From assembly GCA_015657535.1 (NCBI GenBank), contig JADHZB010001839.1, forward strand, positions 1 through 57,815: a stretch of 57,815 bases of DNA, in the 5' to 3' direction. Shown piece by piece: positions 24,116 to 37,500 of the stretch. The notes under the pieces were generated by a model. It was not told the origin of the DNA and searched no databases. It saw only the letters and a list, made by a program, of their open reading frames with translations. This stretch comes from Nephromyces sp. MM_2019 (taxonomy: Eukaryota > Apicomplexa > Aconoidasida > Nephromycida). The stretch's first letter is position 1; every line of letters begins with the position of its first letter. The translations under genes and the position numbers were made by a program.

Positions 24116-26048
24116 GTTAAGATTTTATTATCTGGGTCACTAATAAACTTTCAAATTTGATCAAAAAGGTACAAAGGTGGGTTAAAATATAAAAATAAGG
24201 TTCTATTGCTGCACAAATACACTGAAAATTTAAAAATAAACTGGCAAGATTTGAGTGAGTTTTATAAACCCAATCCTAACACTTCACAATTTGAGCGAAA
24301 ATGTATGGCATAAAATTAGATTTTTTTAAAATTAGTATATCTAATTACTCTTAATGAAATTCAAGTTGATTCTTACAAAATCGTAGGAAGTATACAACAT
24401 AAACAAAAAATCAAAAATATTTTGAACTTGAAATTATGCACTATGAGTTAAGAAGTATTCGATACCTAAAATTATAAAATAAATAAACCTGTTTCAATAA
24501 TTTTTGCAACTGGCTCTCACTCTTTGCAAGTAGGTTGAAAGATAGCCTAAAAAATATTTGCCCTCAAAATAAAATTGTATAAAAATAATTAAACATGTTT
24601 TATCAAATAAGAATTTTTGCTTCACTCTTTATAAAAGTGTTAAATAACAAAAATTTGAAACCATTAAAATGTATATTTAAAAATCTTGTTAGTCCTTAGT
24701 TTTTAAGCATTATCAGTTTTATTTGCACTTGAATAATCATGTTAAAATAATAAGTTGACATCTGTAAAGGCTTACAAAGAGGTATAAGCTTCAATAATTC
24801 TAACTTAATACTAATTGATGAGTGTAGCTCAACCTAGTAATAATAAATTTTTTAATAGATTTCTAGTATAAATTAGCATCAATTGTTTAAATCAATGCCA
24901 GTTGCTTGTTTTGTAGTGGTCAAGTCTTTTGCTTATACAATTTTTATCAGTAGGCTTTCAATTGACTTATTAGATAATTAACTAATTTAACTAAGTAGAT
25001 TTCTATACATTTTTTCAAAATTTATTATATCTTCTATAATAGTATTGGGTTATAGAATTTCTAGTGAACTGTTTTTCATAAGTTTGCAATATAATTGAAG
25101 TAGTTACTAATAGCATGGCATTGTTAAGTTTAACTAGTTAACAAAATTCGGAGAGCCGAAACATTTTAGGTTTGCCAAGTTCGAATCTATATAAATTGAT
25201 CATTATCTAAAATGAAATTTCGAGGAGTTGTGCTGTGCTGACTGATCTATTGTAGTAAGTAGGTTAGATTTGGATAAAGTTCAATTCTCTTGCTTAATTA
25301 GTACTTATTATAGTACCCCTAAGCTTGGTTTTTGATTGGGCTTTAGCTCAGATAACTTATCAGTAAGAAAAGTCAATGAAATTGTCGTAAATTAACAAAT
25401 CTTGAACTTTGAGTAAAAATCAAATTAAAGTCCTAGATTAATTAGAAATTCTTCTCAAAGTCTTCAGTAAAACTTCATGGGAACTCATGAAATCTTCTAC
25501 GTAATAAGATTCCGAGCTCTTGTCTATATTTCATCGTTAATTATCAAGCTGTGTGATTCAACAATTAGCAAACTTAAATCAAAGTTATAAAAATTTGTAT
25601 AAGAAATTCAATAAGCATGTGATATGGAGTTAAGTGGGAATACCAAATAAGAATTTGTGCTCAACAAAGCTTCTAATCTTGTGGCTTTAAAAAATATATC
25701 TGTAGGGCTTTATTGCTTAGATCTAGTGTATCGAGTAATAAGTCATTGGCTTGTCGAGATTAGGTATGAAAATGATTTACATTTAACTGTGACTAAAGTT
25801 TCTTTTGGGGTAGACATCCATTATTCATATTGTGTCATTATCCTTTTCTGATTGGCTTTGTGTTCTAAAAGAGTTTAGATGGTCTAATATTGTGACTCAA
25901 ACAATAGGAGAAAGTAATGAGACTTGATTATATACAAAATTTGCATTGGGTTATACTTATGATTAAATGTGTCATAGACCAAGGGTTCATAGGTTAAAGT
26001 GTAAAGTCCATAATCATATCTAAGATCAAGAGTATCTAAGTATATAGT
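24116..26048. other. Intergenic spacer upstream of AMA1
   Basis: AT-rich, no supported gene. It holds the AMA1 promoter side and the 3' flank of the SR-protein gene. A stretch near 25340 begins like a tRNA 5' half (TTTAGCTCAGATAAC) but lacks a matching 3' half. Confidence 0.5.
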
Positions 26049-26854
26049 TCAATAGCGAGATTTCTTTTTTCGGTAGCCATCCGAATGGTAACTTGATGGG
26101 ACACTTCTAGGGGATCTTGCACCGCCGGAAAAACCAGGGCTTGGGGTCCTTACAGGGACTCTTCGTCTTAGGCTAAAAATCAAAAATAGTTAATGGTGAT
26201 ATGAGTAGATATATATATAATTCTTGAGACTGCTTACTAGTCACTACTCTTCGAACGACTATATCGTTTGTAGTAATCAGAGTGTGGTGACCTTCGTGTA
26301 CCTCGGACTCGATGATATGAATGAGAGCGAGATCTATGCTTGCTTCTATCATATGATGGAGACTGTGAGTGTCTTCTTTTTGAGCGAACTTCGCCTTTGT
26401 TCCGACTCTCGCGGTGTCTCTGTGTTTGCAGAAAATTTTACGTATTAAAAAAGTTTCATGTTAGAAGTTATATAAGCTAAACACAGTTTTTAAGGCCTAT
26501 TGAGCATTTCTCAATTTAATTTGCTGTTTACAAGAAGATTCAAAATATAAAAAAAAATATACTTACCATTTCTCCAGGGTCAGAGCGGCCCCTTTGGGCG
26601 ACAGTGACTTCAATACAGTTACCGTCAAGTTCATAATTATCCATTTCCCTCAAAGCTGCTTCTCCATCTCGCTTGTCGTAATATTCTACAAATCCAAAAC
26701 CGCGTGGCCTCTTTGAATGGAATTCAAGCGGAATATACACATCTCTGATGCTTCCGAATTTCTCAAAAACTTTCCTAATTTTTTCGGGGCTTGTTTGGAA
26801 TTTTAAATTCCTCACTAACAAAGACATTGTTTGCTTTTGCCCCCTGTTACTCAT
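26049..26854 (-). CDS. SR splicing factor, one RRM plus RS tail (SRSF10/SC35-like)
   Basis: Three exons. Exon 1 (26854-26567) encodes one RNA-recognition motif with RNP2 SLLVRNL and RNP1 RGFGFVEY. Exon 2 (from about 26430 to about 26236) and exon 3 (about 26175 to the stop at 26049) encode an Arg/Ser-rich tail with repeated RS, SR and RSR words. The order (short N-terminus, a single RRM, RS tail) matches SC35-like and SRSF10 proteins, which bind exonic enhancers and recruit the spliceosome in the nucleus. The ATG at 26854 was chosen because it sits nine codons before RNP2; an upstream in-frame start would add an unconserved leader. The factor fits a genome with many small introns. Confidence 0.88.
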
Positions 26855-29212
26855 CTTGATGTTAATTAAGTGTAGAAGCTGTGGAGTGAAGTAATGGGCC
26901 AAGTGATTCAGTTCTGAGATAACCAAGATGATATATATAAGGATTATATTTAAGGGGAGTAAGTTCTTGGGAAGTAATTATCAAACGATTCCTTTATAAA
27001 TAAACTACCCTTGTAAACAAAATAGAAAATATCCACGAAATGTTATGAATGCAGTTCAAATAATTCCTAGCATCTAATTGGAGTTTGGCTTATCAATTAT
27101 TCCAGTGTACCCAGCTGGCTAATCATAAAGGATCGGGCAGCTGAAAGATTTCGATCAAATGGTTAAACGCAAACAGTAGTAAAGGCCTGAGCATTGAGTA
27201 TATGATTGCAACTACTCAAGGTGTTGATTGATAGATTTTAGCTTAAAACATTCTAGCTATAAGCAATGAGTTTAGCCTTCAATGCTTGGTAATTGAAACT
27301 CGTACAAAAACATTTGAAGTTTCTCAGGTTATGTTTAAAAGCTTTGTAAAAAGGCAAATTTAACTTAACGTTTCAACTCTTTTCTTCTGAACATCCACTC
27401 TCAGAAAAATATTTGTCTAATACATTTATTACCTTAAGATATAAAATCATAACAATGGAAAAATTTTTCAAAGCAACACGTGTGTTAAGAATGCCCAAAT
27501 TATTCAGAGTGTAAAATTTTACATCAGCTGTTTCCATATATACAATATTTAAGTTGTTTAATTCATACAAAATGCATTAATTTAATACTTGATATTTAAG
27601 CTTCTAGCTTCGCACAACAATTAAAAGTAATTGAATCTAAAAATATATAGGAAATTATGAATCTAAAAGTTTTGCGAAATAATGAATCAATTTTTCATTT
27701 AATTACAGTTAGTTAGATTTATGTGAATAGAAACCCTAGTTCATATCACAATGATAGTTTGGTCTTAAATTAGTTTTAGATTTACAATATCTAATGTCTG
27801 GTTAGAGCACATTGAGTAGTCCATTGTTATGGATGTGTATAATGAATTTTATGATTGCTTCGCTTCAAACATTAAGTCTCAGTCAATGGTAATTCACGTG
27901 CCTAGGATTTAAATAGTTAGAGAAGTTCTGAAAACGGTTATTCAAATATTGATAGAACATAACTGTGTACCTTGCGGATGTAAATTATAAGACAATAAGG
28001 TTGGCTCAACAAAACAAGTTTTAAAGGATACTTAATTATCAACTTTACAAGATTTCCATAGGTGTGATAGTGAAAAATAGCGTAAGATTATTGTAATATT
28101 TCTTTATTAAAACTAAATCTTCAAGCAAGCAATGTTCCGGCCCTGTGAAATGAATATAAAAATTGCAGCAGTTTAAGTGCTGCATAGATAATATTAAGAC
28201 TTAAGGATTGTTTGGTGAGAAATGCTTATTTTATAAATATGGCAACGTTTTAGGGTAAGAAATACTTATTTTTTACATATAATGATAGCTTTGGCTTAAG
28301 AAATTCTACCAAGGGTTAGTAGTTTGAACACATGCAGCGCATGTAGCCTTCAATTAAATACTTTCAATTAACACTTCTAAGCTTATAATAATGTTTAACT
28401 TACAATCACATAATGTTAACAATGTCGAGTACAATTGATTCTAGGTAGCAATATTCTGGATATTTATTTAGTATTTTAATTTTTCTGTGGCTTGTTTGAT
28501 GTGCTGCTATGATACATCATTTAGCAACAGTGTCTTACTGTTATAACATATCTTAAATAAATCACATTTGACTAAACACAAGTGATAAGCACAGTTGTTA
28601 CTTACAATTCACTGCCACTTTCCTGTTAGTAGTTCTAAATATGGAAGGCTATAATCTCTCAGTATGCTAGGAATCATTAGTATGCCTGTAATTAAGGCAA
28701 CAGCTACATATCTACAATGTTAATGTTATATTATGTTTGTGTTTGCAGAAATTGTCATATGTGAAACTTGCAACAACAATAAAATAGCACAACTGTTGCA
28801 AAGTCACACTGCATACACAGTAATATTAATTTATACTTCGGCAACGAATCTACATATACACGAAACAGTGAACTTTTCATGGCACGACTGATTGGTTATA
28901 TGGTTGTTGAACATGCTAAGTGTGCGTGTTAGCGAGAACTTGCTAGAAGTTTGAGCTTCAGCTTAGTAATGAAGGTACTTTTTTCATTTGCTGAAACAAC
29001 TTGACACACTAGTGCTTTTAATATATAAGACACCTAGATTCTTCCCATGATAGGTGTTAGGAGATTTTTAACCCAAGTCGAGCAATTTACTGAACGTATT
29101 GCCTTATAAAACATTTTATAAAATCATTGCCACAAAGCTTGGGACAACAAATCTATCTCATTTAAGTTTGCAAAAGTGTATCAACTCAAAACAAAGAAAA
29201 AACCCCAAAAAG
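26855..29212. other. Long divergent intergenic region
   Basis: About 2.4 kb between two genes transcribed away from each other, so it carries both promoters. No gene, RNA gene or clear repeat was recognised. A short open stretch (29072-29212) precedes FolD in frame without an ATG. Confidence 0.45.
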
Positions 29213-30109
29213 ATGGAATCGACTACAACAATCCTTGATGGCAAACAAACTGCTAAGGTTATAAGATGTGAAATTAAGCAGAAGATTGAAAAATCTATTA
29301 CACAGAATTCATCCTTAAAACCTCCAAACCTAGCTGTCTTGCTAGTAGGTCATAGGCACGATTCTTCTACCTACGTTTCAATGAAAGAAAAGGCTTGTGA
29401 AGAATGTGGAATCAACAGCATTCTTCATAGGCTACCTTCCACTATTTCACAAGAGGATATAGAAACTGAAATTGACAAATTTGAAGCCAACCCAGATATA
29501 ATGGGCATACTGGTTCAATTGCCACTCCCTGGGCACATTGACGAAGCTAAGGTCTTGAGCCATCTCTCTCATATGAAAGATGTTGATGGCCTCCACCCTA
29601 TGAACATGGGACTACTTGCACTCAGAGGGGTTGAACCCTTATTCAAGCCCTGCACTGCATTGGGTTGTGTAGAGTTATGCAAACGATATGATATCAAATT
29701 AGAGGGCAAAAATGTTGTTGTTCTGGGCCGCTCGAACATAGTTGGGCTCCCTTGCTCACTCCTTTTCCAGCAGGAAAATGCAACTGTCACTATGTGCCAC
29801 TCTAGGACAGAAAATTTGACTAAAGAATGTAGTCGAGCAGATGTGCTTATAGTAGCTATAGGGAAGCCTAATTTTGTCAAACCAGAATTCATTAAGGAAG
29901 GCGCAGTCGTTTTGGACGTAGGTATCAACTCAATACCCGATTCTTCTCGTAAGTCAGGTTATCGACTAGTAGGAGATGTCGACTTTAAGGCATGCAAAGA
30001 TAAATGCTCTTTCATCACTCCTGTACCTGGAGGAATTGGACCTATGACAGTTGCGATCCTAATGCAAAACACGTATGACTCATGGGCCCGCAAACATATG
30101 CTACAGTAA
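29213..30109 (+). CDS. folD: Bifunctional methylenetetrahydrofolate dehydrogenase/cyclohydrolase
   Basis: NADP-linked enzyme interconverting 5,10-methylene-, methenyl- and 10-formyl-tetrahydrofolate for one-carbon metabolism. The single exon gives 298 residues, the usual FolD length. Visible motifs include the catalytic YxxxK (YVSMK), LVQLPLPGHID, KDVDGLHPMNMG, PCTALG, the Rossmann loop VVLGRSNIVGLP, and the C-terminal PVPGGIGPMTVAILMQNT. The ATG at 29213 is the first in the open frame. About 45 further in-frame codons upstream lack an ATG but are basic and Ser/Thr-rich, so an upstream exon adding an organelle-targeting leader cannot be excluded. It is intronless, unlike most neighbours. Confidence 0.95.
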   Translation: MESTTTILDGKQTAKVIRCEIKQKIEKSITQNSSLKPPNLAVLLVGHRHDSSTYVSMKEKACEECGINSILHRLPSTISQEDIETEIDKFEANPDIMGILVQLPLPGHIDEAKVLSHLSHMKDVDGLHPMNMGLLALRGVEPLFKPCTALGCVELCKRYDIKLEGKNVVVLGRSNIVGLPCSLLFQQENATVTMCHSRTENLTKECSRADVLIVAIGKPNFVKPEFIKEGAVVLDVGINSIPDSSRKSGYRLVGDVDFKACKDKCSFITPVPGGIGPMTVAILMQNTYDSWARKHMLQ

Positions 30110-30809
30110 ACCCCCTTAAATATTCCGTTAGCAACTGAGCATGATTCCTACCTGCTTACATATCACCCTAGGTATAAAATTTTTTACAAGATTTTGGAAC
30201 ATTTAAGATCAGAATCCACAATTTTATCAAAGCTCTCAAGAACAACATTCGAACAGCTATATACACTGCTACTTATATCAAAATTAAATTTCAATATATT
30301 AAGAATTAAGTTCAGGATACATTCCTATAATTAAGTTACAAATGTTTCATTTTTATTTCCGGTAATGACAAAATAATATGCCTTATTTATTCTCAAACAA
30401 ACAGTATCCAGAATATTTATACACTTAGTATCTCAACAATTGGTATTCTAAAATTAGATTCTTCTATTTTAGATAGGTCCACAAAATTTAAAATTCTTTT
30501 AACATTTAATTAACGTTTTAAATCATAGCCATAACAAAAATAAATTGCTTAGAGCATAGCTGAAGTATTTAAAAACAGCATAAAAATTGAACTGTGACTT
30601 GGTGCTCTAAATATACATTAGTATCAAAAATGTTTACAACGGTAACAATTTGATTTAACAAATTACAATTAATTAGTTTAAATATTATGATGTTAAGCAA
30701 ACTTAATGATAATTTTGATACCTATATAATTGATAAATTATATTTTGTTCACTAATTTCAACCCAACCTAATACAAGTATACATCAAGCGATTTTTTGAA
30801 CCCATGAAT
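30110..30809. other. Convergent spacer between FolD and the DJ-1-like gene
   Basis: AT-rich 3' flanks of two convergent genes. Nothing else was recognised. Confidence 0.5.
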
Positions 30810-32064
30810 TCAAAACTTAAATACCAAATCATCCTTCATTCTTTCAAACTTATTTTTCCCAAATAAAATTTTAACCAGATTTAATGAAAATTCAAGCACT
30901 GTCCCAGTGCTTTGAGACGTAACGAAGTGATCAGAAATTACAACATTTACGTTTTTGAAACTTTTAACTCGTAAACAGCTTGTAGGTTGGCTTGTGGCTT
31001 CTATTATGCTCCCATCTTGTAAGGATAAAATACATGAATTATTTTAATGGAAATTCAAGATTGCCAGCCATTTTACTTATTAATCAAGAATTGTAAGCTA
31101 TACCCAAAAAAGGTTATTATATATGTATATCAACTAATAAGAAAATTTAAATCATTTAAATCCGAGAATAAATTAAAGATGTGAAAAATTATATATAGCA
31201 AAGCTTAATTATGAATATATCTAGATTAATAGAAAACACTGCAAGATGAATATATATAGTCCTTTCAAGATAAAAAAAGGGTCAAAAATTGATTACAAGG
31301 ATATATAAATTAAACATAACGTCTTGAATATGTAATGAATAAGTATAAAACTACAACACCTTTCCTTAAGAACATATTATTTTGCTCAAGGACTAATTTG
31401 GGGCTAGAACCAATTGCTGCTAACCACTTCCTTGACTCTTTATGCCTTCTTAACATATTTATGAGCATATCACAATTTGCCAAATGCTCTGCTCCTGGAA
31501 TTCCTCCTGGAATAACAATCATATCATATTCTTCATTCGAGACATCCTCTATGTGGAGATCTGCGCACAATTTGATTCCTTGTACTCCGGTGAAGCATAA
31601 AGGATTCATTGAAGTGTAATCCCTTGAGTCAGCTAATGCGATATTTACTATAGCACCAGCTCGTCTTAAGACATTCACAATCGTTGTTATTTCAGCTTCT
31701 TCACACCCCGAAGCTACTGGAACCAAAACTATCTTGTTTACACCTAAATTTTATTTGAGCATAGTGTCAAATATATTTGAGTCCAATTTGAATGTTAATT
31801 TTCTGGTTAAGTACCCTTGCTTACAATGAGTAATTGTGATCGACACAAACTAGGTTACACAATAAATGATTTGAGATGCTTACTTTGTTGAGTCTTATAA
31901 GACACAGTATATAAATAGGAATGATATAGCCTCCTCTCGAAAAATAAAGCTTTTAGCTTAGTAATGGAAGATAGCGAATCAGAAATGGAGTGTCTCATAT
32001 ATTTGCCACACCCAATATTGAAAAATGATAGTTTCGCAATTTCTATAAGCCGTGTGTGAAGCAT
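30810..32064 (-). CDS. DJ-1/PfpI-family protein, presequence-like leader, catalytic Cys replaced by Gly
   Basis: Three exons join in phase: 32064-31884, 31743-31360 and 31015-30810, for about 256 residues. The DJ-1 fold is clear from KIVLVPVASGCEEAE with its conserved glutamate, VIPGGIPGAEHL, and the C-terminal SDHFVTSQSTGTVLEFSL. Family members are redox- and glyoxal-related proteins whose activity depends on a cysteine in an AAIC elbow. Here that position reads AAIGSSP: the codon is GGT where one base change would give TGT. The first ~60 residues are outside the family and rich in Arg, Lys, Ser and Leu, consistent with organelle targeting. An intact frame and normal splice sites argue against a pseudogene; a catalytically altered paralogue is my inference. 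Confidence 0.87.
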
Positions 32065-32599
32065 TTTCCAATTTCAAAGTTATAAGAAAGAATAAATGAA
32101 GTAAAAAACTAAGAAACTGAAACACTGTACTAAAACCAATAAACATCTAATATCATCGAAAGGAAATTATTAAATATAAATACACATCCAATACACTACA
32201 AGATATAAAAATCATATAGTTGAAATTAAAGCATTAGATATGTGCTCGCAATAAAATGCAATAAATCCGAAACAAATCTTATTTAATATTTATAAAAACG
32301 CATTTAAAATATGAATATTGTTTGATGTCAAAAGAATGTATCAATTATAAATGTACACATAACTGTAAATTTTTATATGTACGCTCAACACATTCTTAGG
32401 ATGTTTTGTTAAAGGTTTAATGTCTGTTAGAACGTAAATATATATTTACTATATAGGGAAACTAGTTTGGATTTCCGAATCTCTAAGTTTCTTATATGAC
32501 TTCTGATGTGATCTGAACATCTAGTATATAATATAACCAAAAATTTGATTAAAGAGTGAGGCGTGTATATTATATCCAAATTTAGGTTAAAAAATTGTT
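32065..32599. other. Intergenic spacer (DJ-1-like promoter side)
   Basis: AT-rich; nothing recognised beyond the expected promoter of the DJ-1-like gene and the 3' flank of OLA1. Confidence 0.45.
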
Positions 32600-34538
32600 T
32601 TATTTCTTTGAGGATGTGACATTGAACTTAAAAAATATTATATCACCATCTTCAACTTCATAGTTTTTCCTGTAAAAAGGTGTAGCGTCATTATTAATGT
32701 AGTCTTATTAAATGCACAAAAGCTTACCCTTTCTGCTGGTATTTTCCTGAATCTTTGACAGCCTTTTCGCTACCTAAATAATAAAAGAAAGCTGTGCTTA
32801 AAGTATCAGGTTAAAAATTCATCACTGACCTAATTCTAAGATGTCTGAATATTTATATACTTCAGCACAGATAAATCCTCTTTCAAAATCGCTGTGTATA
32901 GTTCCTGATTTATGAAGCAGTGTGTTTCGATTTCAAAATATTGGTAAGTTTCAGGGTTGAGTAGATATCTTACCAGCTGCCTGTGGGGCTTTTGTAAATT
33001 TCCTTACAGTCCAGCATTTCACTTCATCTTCTCCACAGGTAAAAAAGTGAATGAGATTAAGGGTAGAGTACCCTGTATTAATGATTTTGTCCATAGCACT
33101 CTTTTTCGCGTTTATTGACTAGAGTTATAAAAATAAAATATAAACAAAATGCGTGCTTCAATTGTTATAAAAGCCTTTGCTAGCTTTATTACATTCAAAT
33201 AGTCTGCTTTTTCTGCTTCAGTTTGCAATGTGGTGAGTGTAGACTCAAGTCCTGCGCTGTAAGCAACCATTGGGCCTGGGTTGTTGTCATTTATCCACTT
33301 GTAGATTGAGGGGAGCCATTTATTCTTTTGGCGTGCATAGTCTTCTTCCGACAAGTTGATCAAATAGACTACTGGTTTTGCAGTTAGGAATTGATTCTCA
33401 TTGAGAATTTCAACTTCGGCAGCTTTCCAGTTGCCTAAGATGCAAAAAATTTTGTTCTTAAAATTATATTTTAACATATCTCCTTCATAATTGAAGAGTG
33501 GTGGCAGAAAACAATCAGTAAGCTATAAATATATATATATATGTATTGTATGCACATGCTAATGAGTTCATATTTAAAAGGATATGTCGAGAAATATTGC
33601 GCTTTCTATTAGTTAACCTGAGCTTATCCATTTCTTATCTTCAAGCCAATTCTTAGCTAATTGTAAGACCTCTAACTCATGTTTTTTGGTTTTATCTTTA
33701 GTTTGTCCCTTTGTCACAACTTTGTCAAGAGTTTCAATGCTTTTTGTTACTTGATCTAAATCTTTCAAACGTAGCTCATCGGAAATAGTTTGTAAGTCAC
33801 TTACTGGGTCAACTTCACCTTCTGTATGCACAACACTCTCGTCACGAAATGCCCTTACCTGTGTTGTTATATAGAAATATTCTATGTTATTTTGAAGCAT
33901 GTTTAAAATCTTAATGGAATGCTAATTTTTATGGTGATTGTTGCACTTGCATAAACTCATTGTACCACATGGAATATTCCATCAACAGCTTGGATGTTGG
34001 ACAGGAACGCATTTCCTAGCCCTTCACCTTTGTGGGCACCTGGAACTAAGCCAGCTATATCAAATATAGCAAGCTTCGCAGGAACATCGTTCTTTGGTTT
34101 AAAGTGTTTAACAAGCCAATCAAAGCGTTCATCAGGAACTGTTATAGTTTTTTAAAGCTATGCAGCGACTTAGAGAAAATAAAGTTAAATAAACGTACCA
34201 TTTAGCCTTGCCTCGTGGGGTTCTGAGCAAAAAGAATAGTAGCAATATTGAAATACCATCAGGTTTGTAGTCAATATCTTGACATCAATAAAATTACTCA
34301 CCAATGGTACAGAAGGGAAAATTTTCAGCAGGCACAGCTTGTTTACTCAAAAAGTTAAAGGTAGTTGACTTTCCTACGTTGGGCAGTCCTACAAGTCCCA
34401 TTTTTAGAGTACCCTTTGGCCTAAGAAATGTGTTCAATGTAAAAGAGTTAAGAGTTTGTGTTATTCATGGTTCTTGGCTTTATCATACCTTCCAAGGAGG
34501 ATTTTAGGGGGTTCTTTTTCCTTACTCTTAGGCGGCAT
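32600..34538 (-). CDS. OLA1: Obg-like ATPase 1 (YchF/OLA1)
   Basis: Cytosolic P-loop ATPase of the Obg/YchF family, ribosome-associated and linked to translation and stress control. About nine small exons from 34538 down to the stop at 32600 join into about 390 residues, matching family length. Visible are the start [12 protein letters not shown]-loop [13 protein letters not shown], switch [22 protein letters not shown], the HVVRAF segment, the NLSE motif that replaces NKxD in this subfamily, and the C-terminal TGS-like part ([19 protein letters not shown] … [12 protein letters not shown]). The usual VRAWT segment reads VKCWT. The start ATG is followed by the family's typical MPPK opening. 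Confidence 0.95.
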
Positions 34539-37500
34539 TTTTATACGAGGAAGAGCTTATATGTGTTAATAATCAACTCAATAAAGGATGCTCTGACAGC
34601 AGTATGAACTGGTATATCAACTGGAGAGGGAAGAAAGATTTGATAAAAATAAGATAAATAGGTGATGTATGAAAGTGTTAAGTGTGGAAGCATCGGTATG
34701 AAACAGTACATTAAATTTTTTATATAGAATTTAAACGATTTAACACAGATTTGATACTTGCTCTATCTCAAGACCACTTCGAGCAAACTATCAATAATGC
34801 AATTTTTATTACATTTCTCATTCTGAAGCTTGTTAATTTAAGCAACTTTAGACTCGGACATAATTTTCTTTCGTATTTGAACAGTTTTAGATCCTTACAC
34901 TAATTCTTAAATGTTACTTAATGCAATTTTTATGTAATTTGCTTTGGAATTTCTGTCATTTACTTTGGTTATTTAGTTTGGATTGCTATAAGTTTTGCTT
35001 GTGTTGTGCCGTTGTGTGATAATGTGCTTGATATGTAAAGCATACTTAGTTTTTAAAGGTTTCTTAGCCATGTTATGATTACCCAAATGTGTTTAAGTAA
35101 CTGTACTTTGGGCCACATAGTGAGTGTGTTAAGAGAATCTATTACTTATTACGTTAAATAAAGCTCTTGTGCTATGCTAACTTAAAACTTTTGTGCTATG
35201 CTAGTACACATATATATATGTTTGAATTGCAACAATTTAACCATGTCCTGAGATATTTTGTGCTAATTGAAATTGAGCTATGAACCAGGTTTCCATAAAT
35301 TTTAGTTTTTTACATCCAGATCTACGTGGCTAGGTGCCTAGTGAGTATATATATATTCATAGCTACACTTCTAGGCGGCTGCCAAGCTTAGCAAACTTGA
35401 TCTGTCCCTAAGTTCAAGTTTGTTTGGCTAGGTGCCTGGCAAGCCTAATGAGCCTTAGCCTCATGTGCAATTAGATTTAGATGACTAGCTACTAGCAAGC
35501 CAAGTTATTAATTACTACGAACTTAAGCCTGTTGGGCTAAGGAAAAAGATTCAGTGGGATAGTTAGGTGAACTTTGAAGAGGTCTTAAGTTGCTAGTTTC
35601 TGAAGCAAAAGTAGGTCGTCGATCTGGTAATTTTTTTTCACTATGTAATGAATCAAAAATTCCTTGCTTAGTTTAGTTCAAATTCTTAGCACAGCCCGTC
35701 TAAAATATGTGCAAACTGCAGATTGGCAAAAATTTGAATTCTAAATGCTGTTGAGTAACAAGGTTTCAGTTTGTATAAGAAATCATAAATTTAAAGTCGA
35801 CTGTTTTTTTTTATTTTCAGAACTTTCTATGTCTCTTAGATAACTTCTCGAATAAATTTGTTGGTTTTAATTCTCATGAGCCCTTTTAACCATACTCATT
35901 AACCACTTGAACACCGTGGAATCACATAGCCGAAACATCAAACATATTCATTAAGTTTTATAGTACTTTAAGAACAAAGTTAGCTAAAACATCTCACAAA
36001 TATTTGAGGTACTTTAATCTAAGGTAGTTAGAAACAATATTTGACTCCAAAGTAGAGCTATATTAATATATACATATACAGATTTGATCGTTACAGCTCA
36101 GTACGTAGAGAAACCAATATTAGTGTGCCCAGCAAGGAAATTTCTACAATTATTGAATTAAAATCAATACTTAATTAAATATAAAAACAGATTAATTTAC
36201 TGATGCTTGGATTAAAATGTCCAAATAAACTATCTTGAAGTTTAGTAAAAAAAAAGCTCGATTATAATTCTAAAAATCATTTCCACTTGCTTCGATTGGA
36301 ATTTTAGCTACAACGAAAATTAATCTAATCCCTGCTAGATCTACTTTTATTTCACTATCTAGTCTATGGAATTTTGAGGGCTTGTTATTAACATAACAAA
36401 ACTTTGAGATTGTTAGATATATAACTGTTAAATTGATCTATTAGATGCCCCACACTGTCAATGCCAAGTGTGTTATTTTTTTCAACTTGTGGCATAAATG
36501 TGCCAAGATCAAAAGGGTTACATTGGTCTAGAATAATTTAGCCTAATAAAATAGAAAATTAATTTTGGGTACTCTTTAAGCTTATGATTTAAGGAAACTT
36601 GGAGGACGGTGACAAAAGACTATAAATTATCTTAAATAGCCTGAAAATTAACCACAACATGCAAAATTTCATCAAAAAGTACCATGAATCTTCTTAATAA
36701 AAAGGAACTAGCTCTATGAACCAAAGATTAGCTTTAGGTGTTTTCACTTAATTCTTTGATTCAAATCAACACAGTGAGTTTGTATAGTATATTCTAAAAG
36801 CACTCCAGAAATGCTTAAAAATTTGAAATGTGCAACTTTGTTTTTTTTAGTTGATATATGTATGATTGTATGCTTTTGTCCATGGCCTTATTGAACACAT
36901 ATCCATTTATAGGTTTGTGTGTATTTATGCCTACGTCTATGTTTCTACTCCTAGGTACATGCGGATGTGTTTCTGTGCATGAATTTGTATATATTATAGA
37001 GCTTAAAATTAGTCAATCATTTTAAAAGGTCAATAAACGAGTCTTAGGATGTCAACGCTCAAAATATTTTACATAGGCGTTTAGTTGGAAATGATATGCA
37101 AGTTCATGTGTGATAAAATCAAAGATGTCTAAGGTGTAAGCACCTGTGACTTCACATATTAATATTTATTTGTTGAAAATTAATTTGATTTTTTGTAATC
37201 ATTATTGGCTTTAGATTTTTGGATCATTTTAAATTTAATATATATACCCATATAGTAATTCTAGATGGATTTAAGTAATCTTTAACAAGATATCCTTTCG
37301 AGTTCGTCAGCTTAAAAGGCAATCCAAGGTAAAAATTGAACACATATTAAAACCTTGTATCACAATGCATCTAAATATATAATTCAAGACACCTTTCAAA
37401 AATTTTTAAATATTAATAAATTTGATGGGAAACTGCGAAAAATTTTTACTTTATTCTGTTTTCACATTCATTTTATTTAATTAGAAAATTGTATCTTTTC

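Noticed and set aside
25330..25405. tRNA-like start with TTTAGCTCAG
   Set aside because: No matching T-arm, anticodon arm or acceptor stem could be formed.
29569..29928. Minus-strand open frame antisense to FolD
   Set aside because: Shadow of the FolD coding frame.
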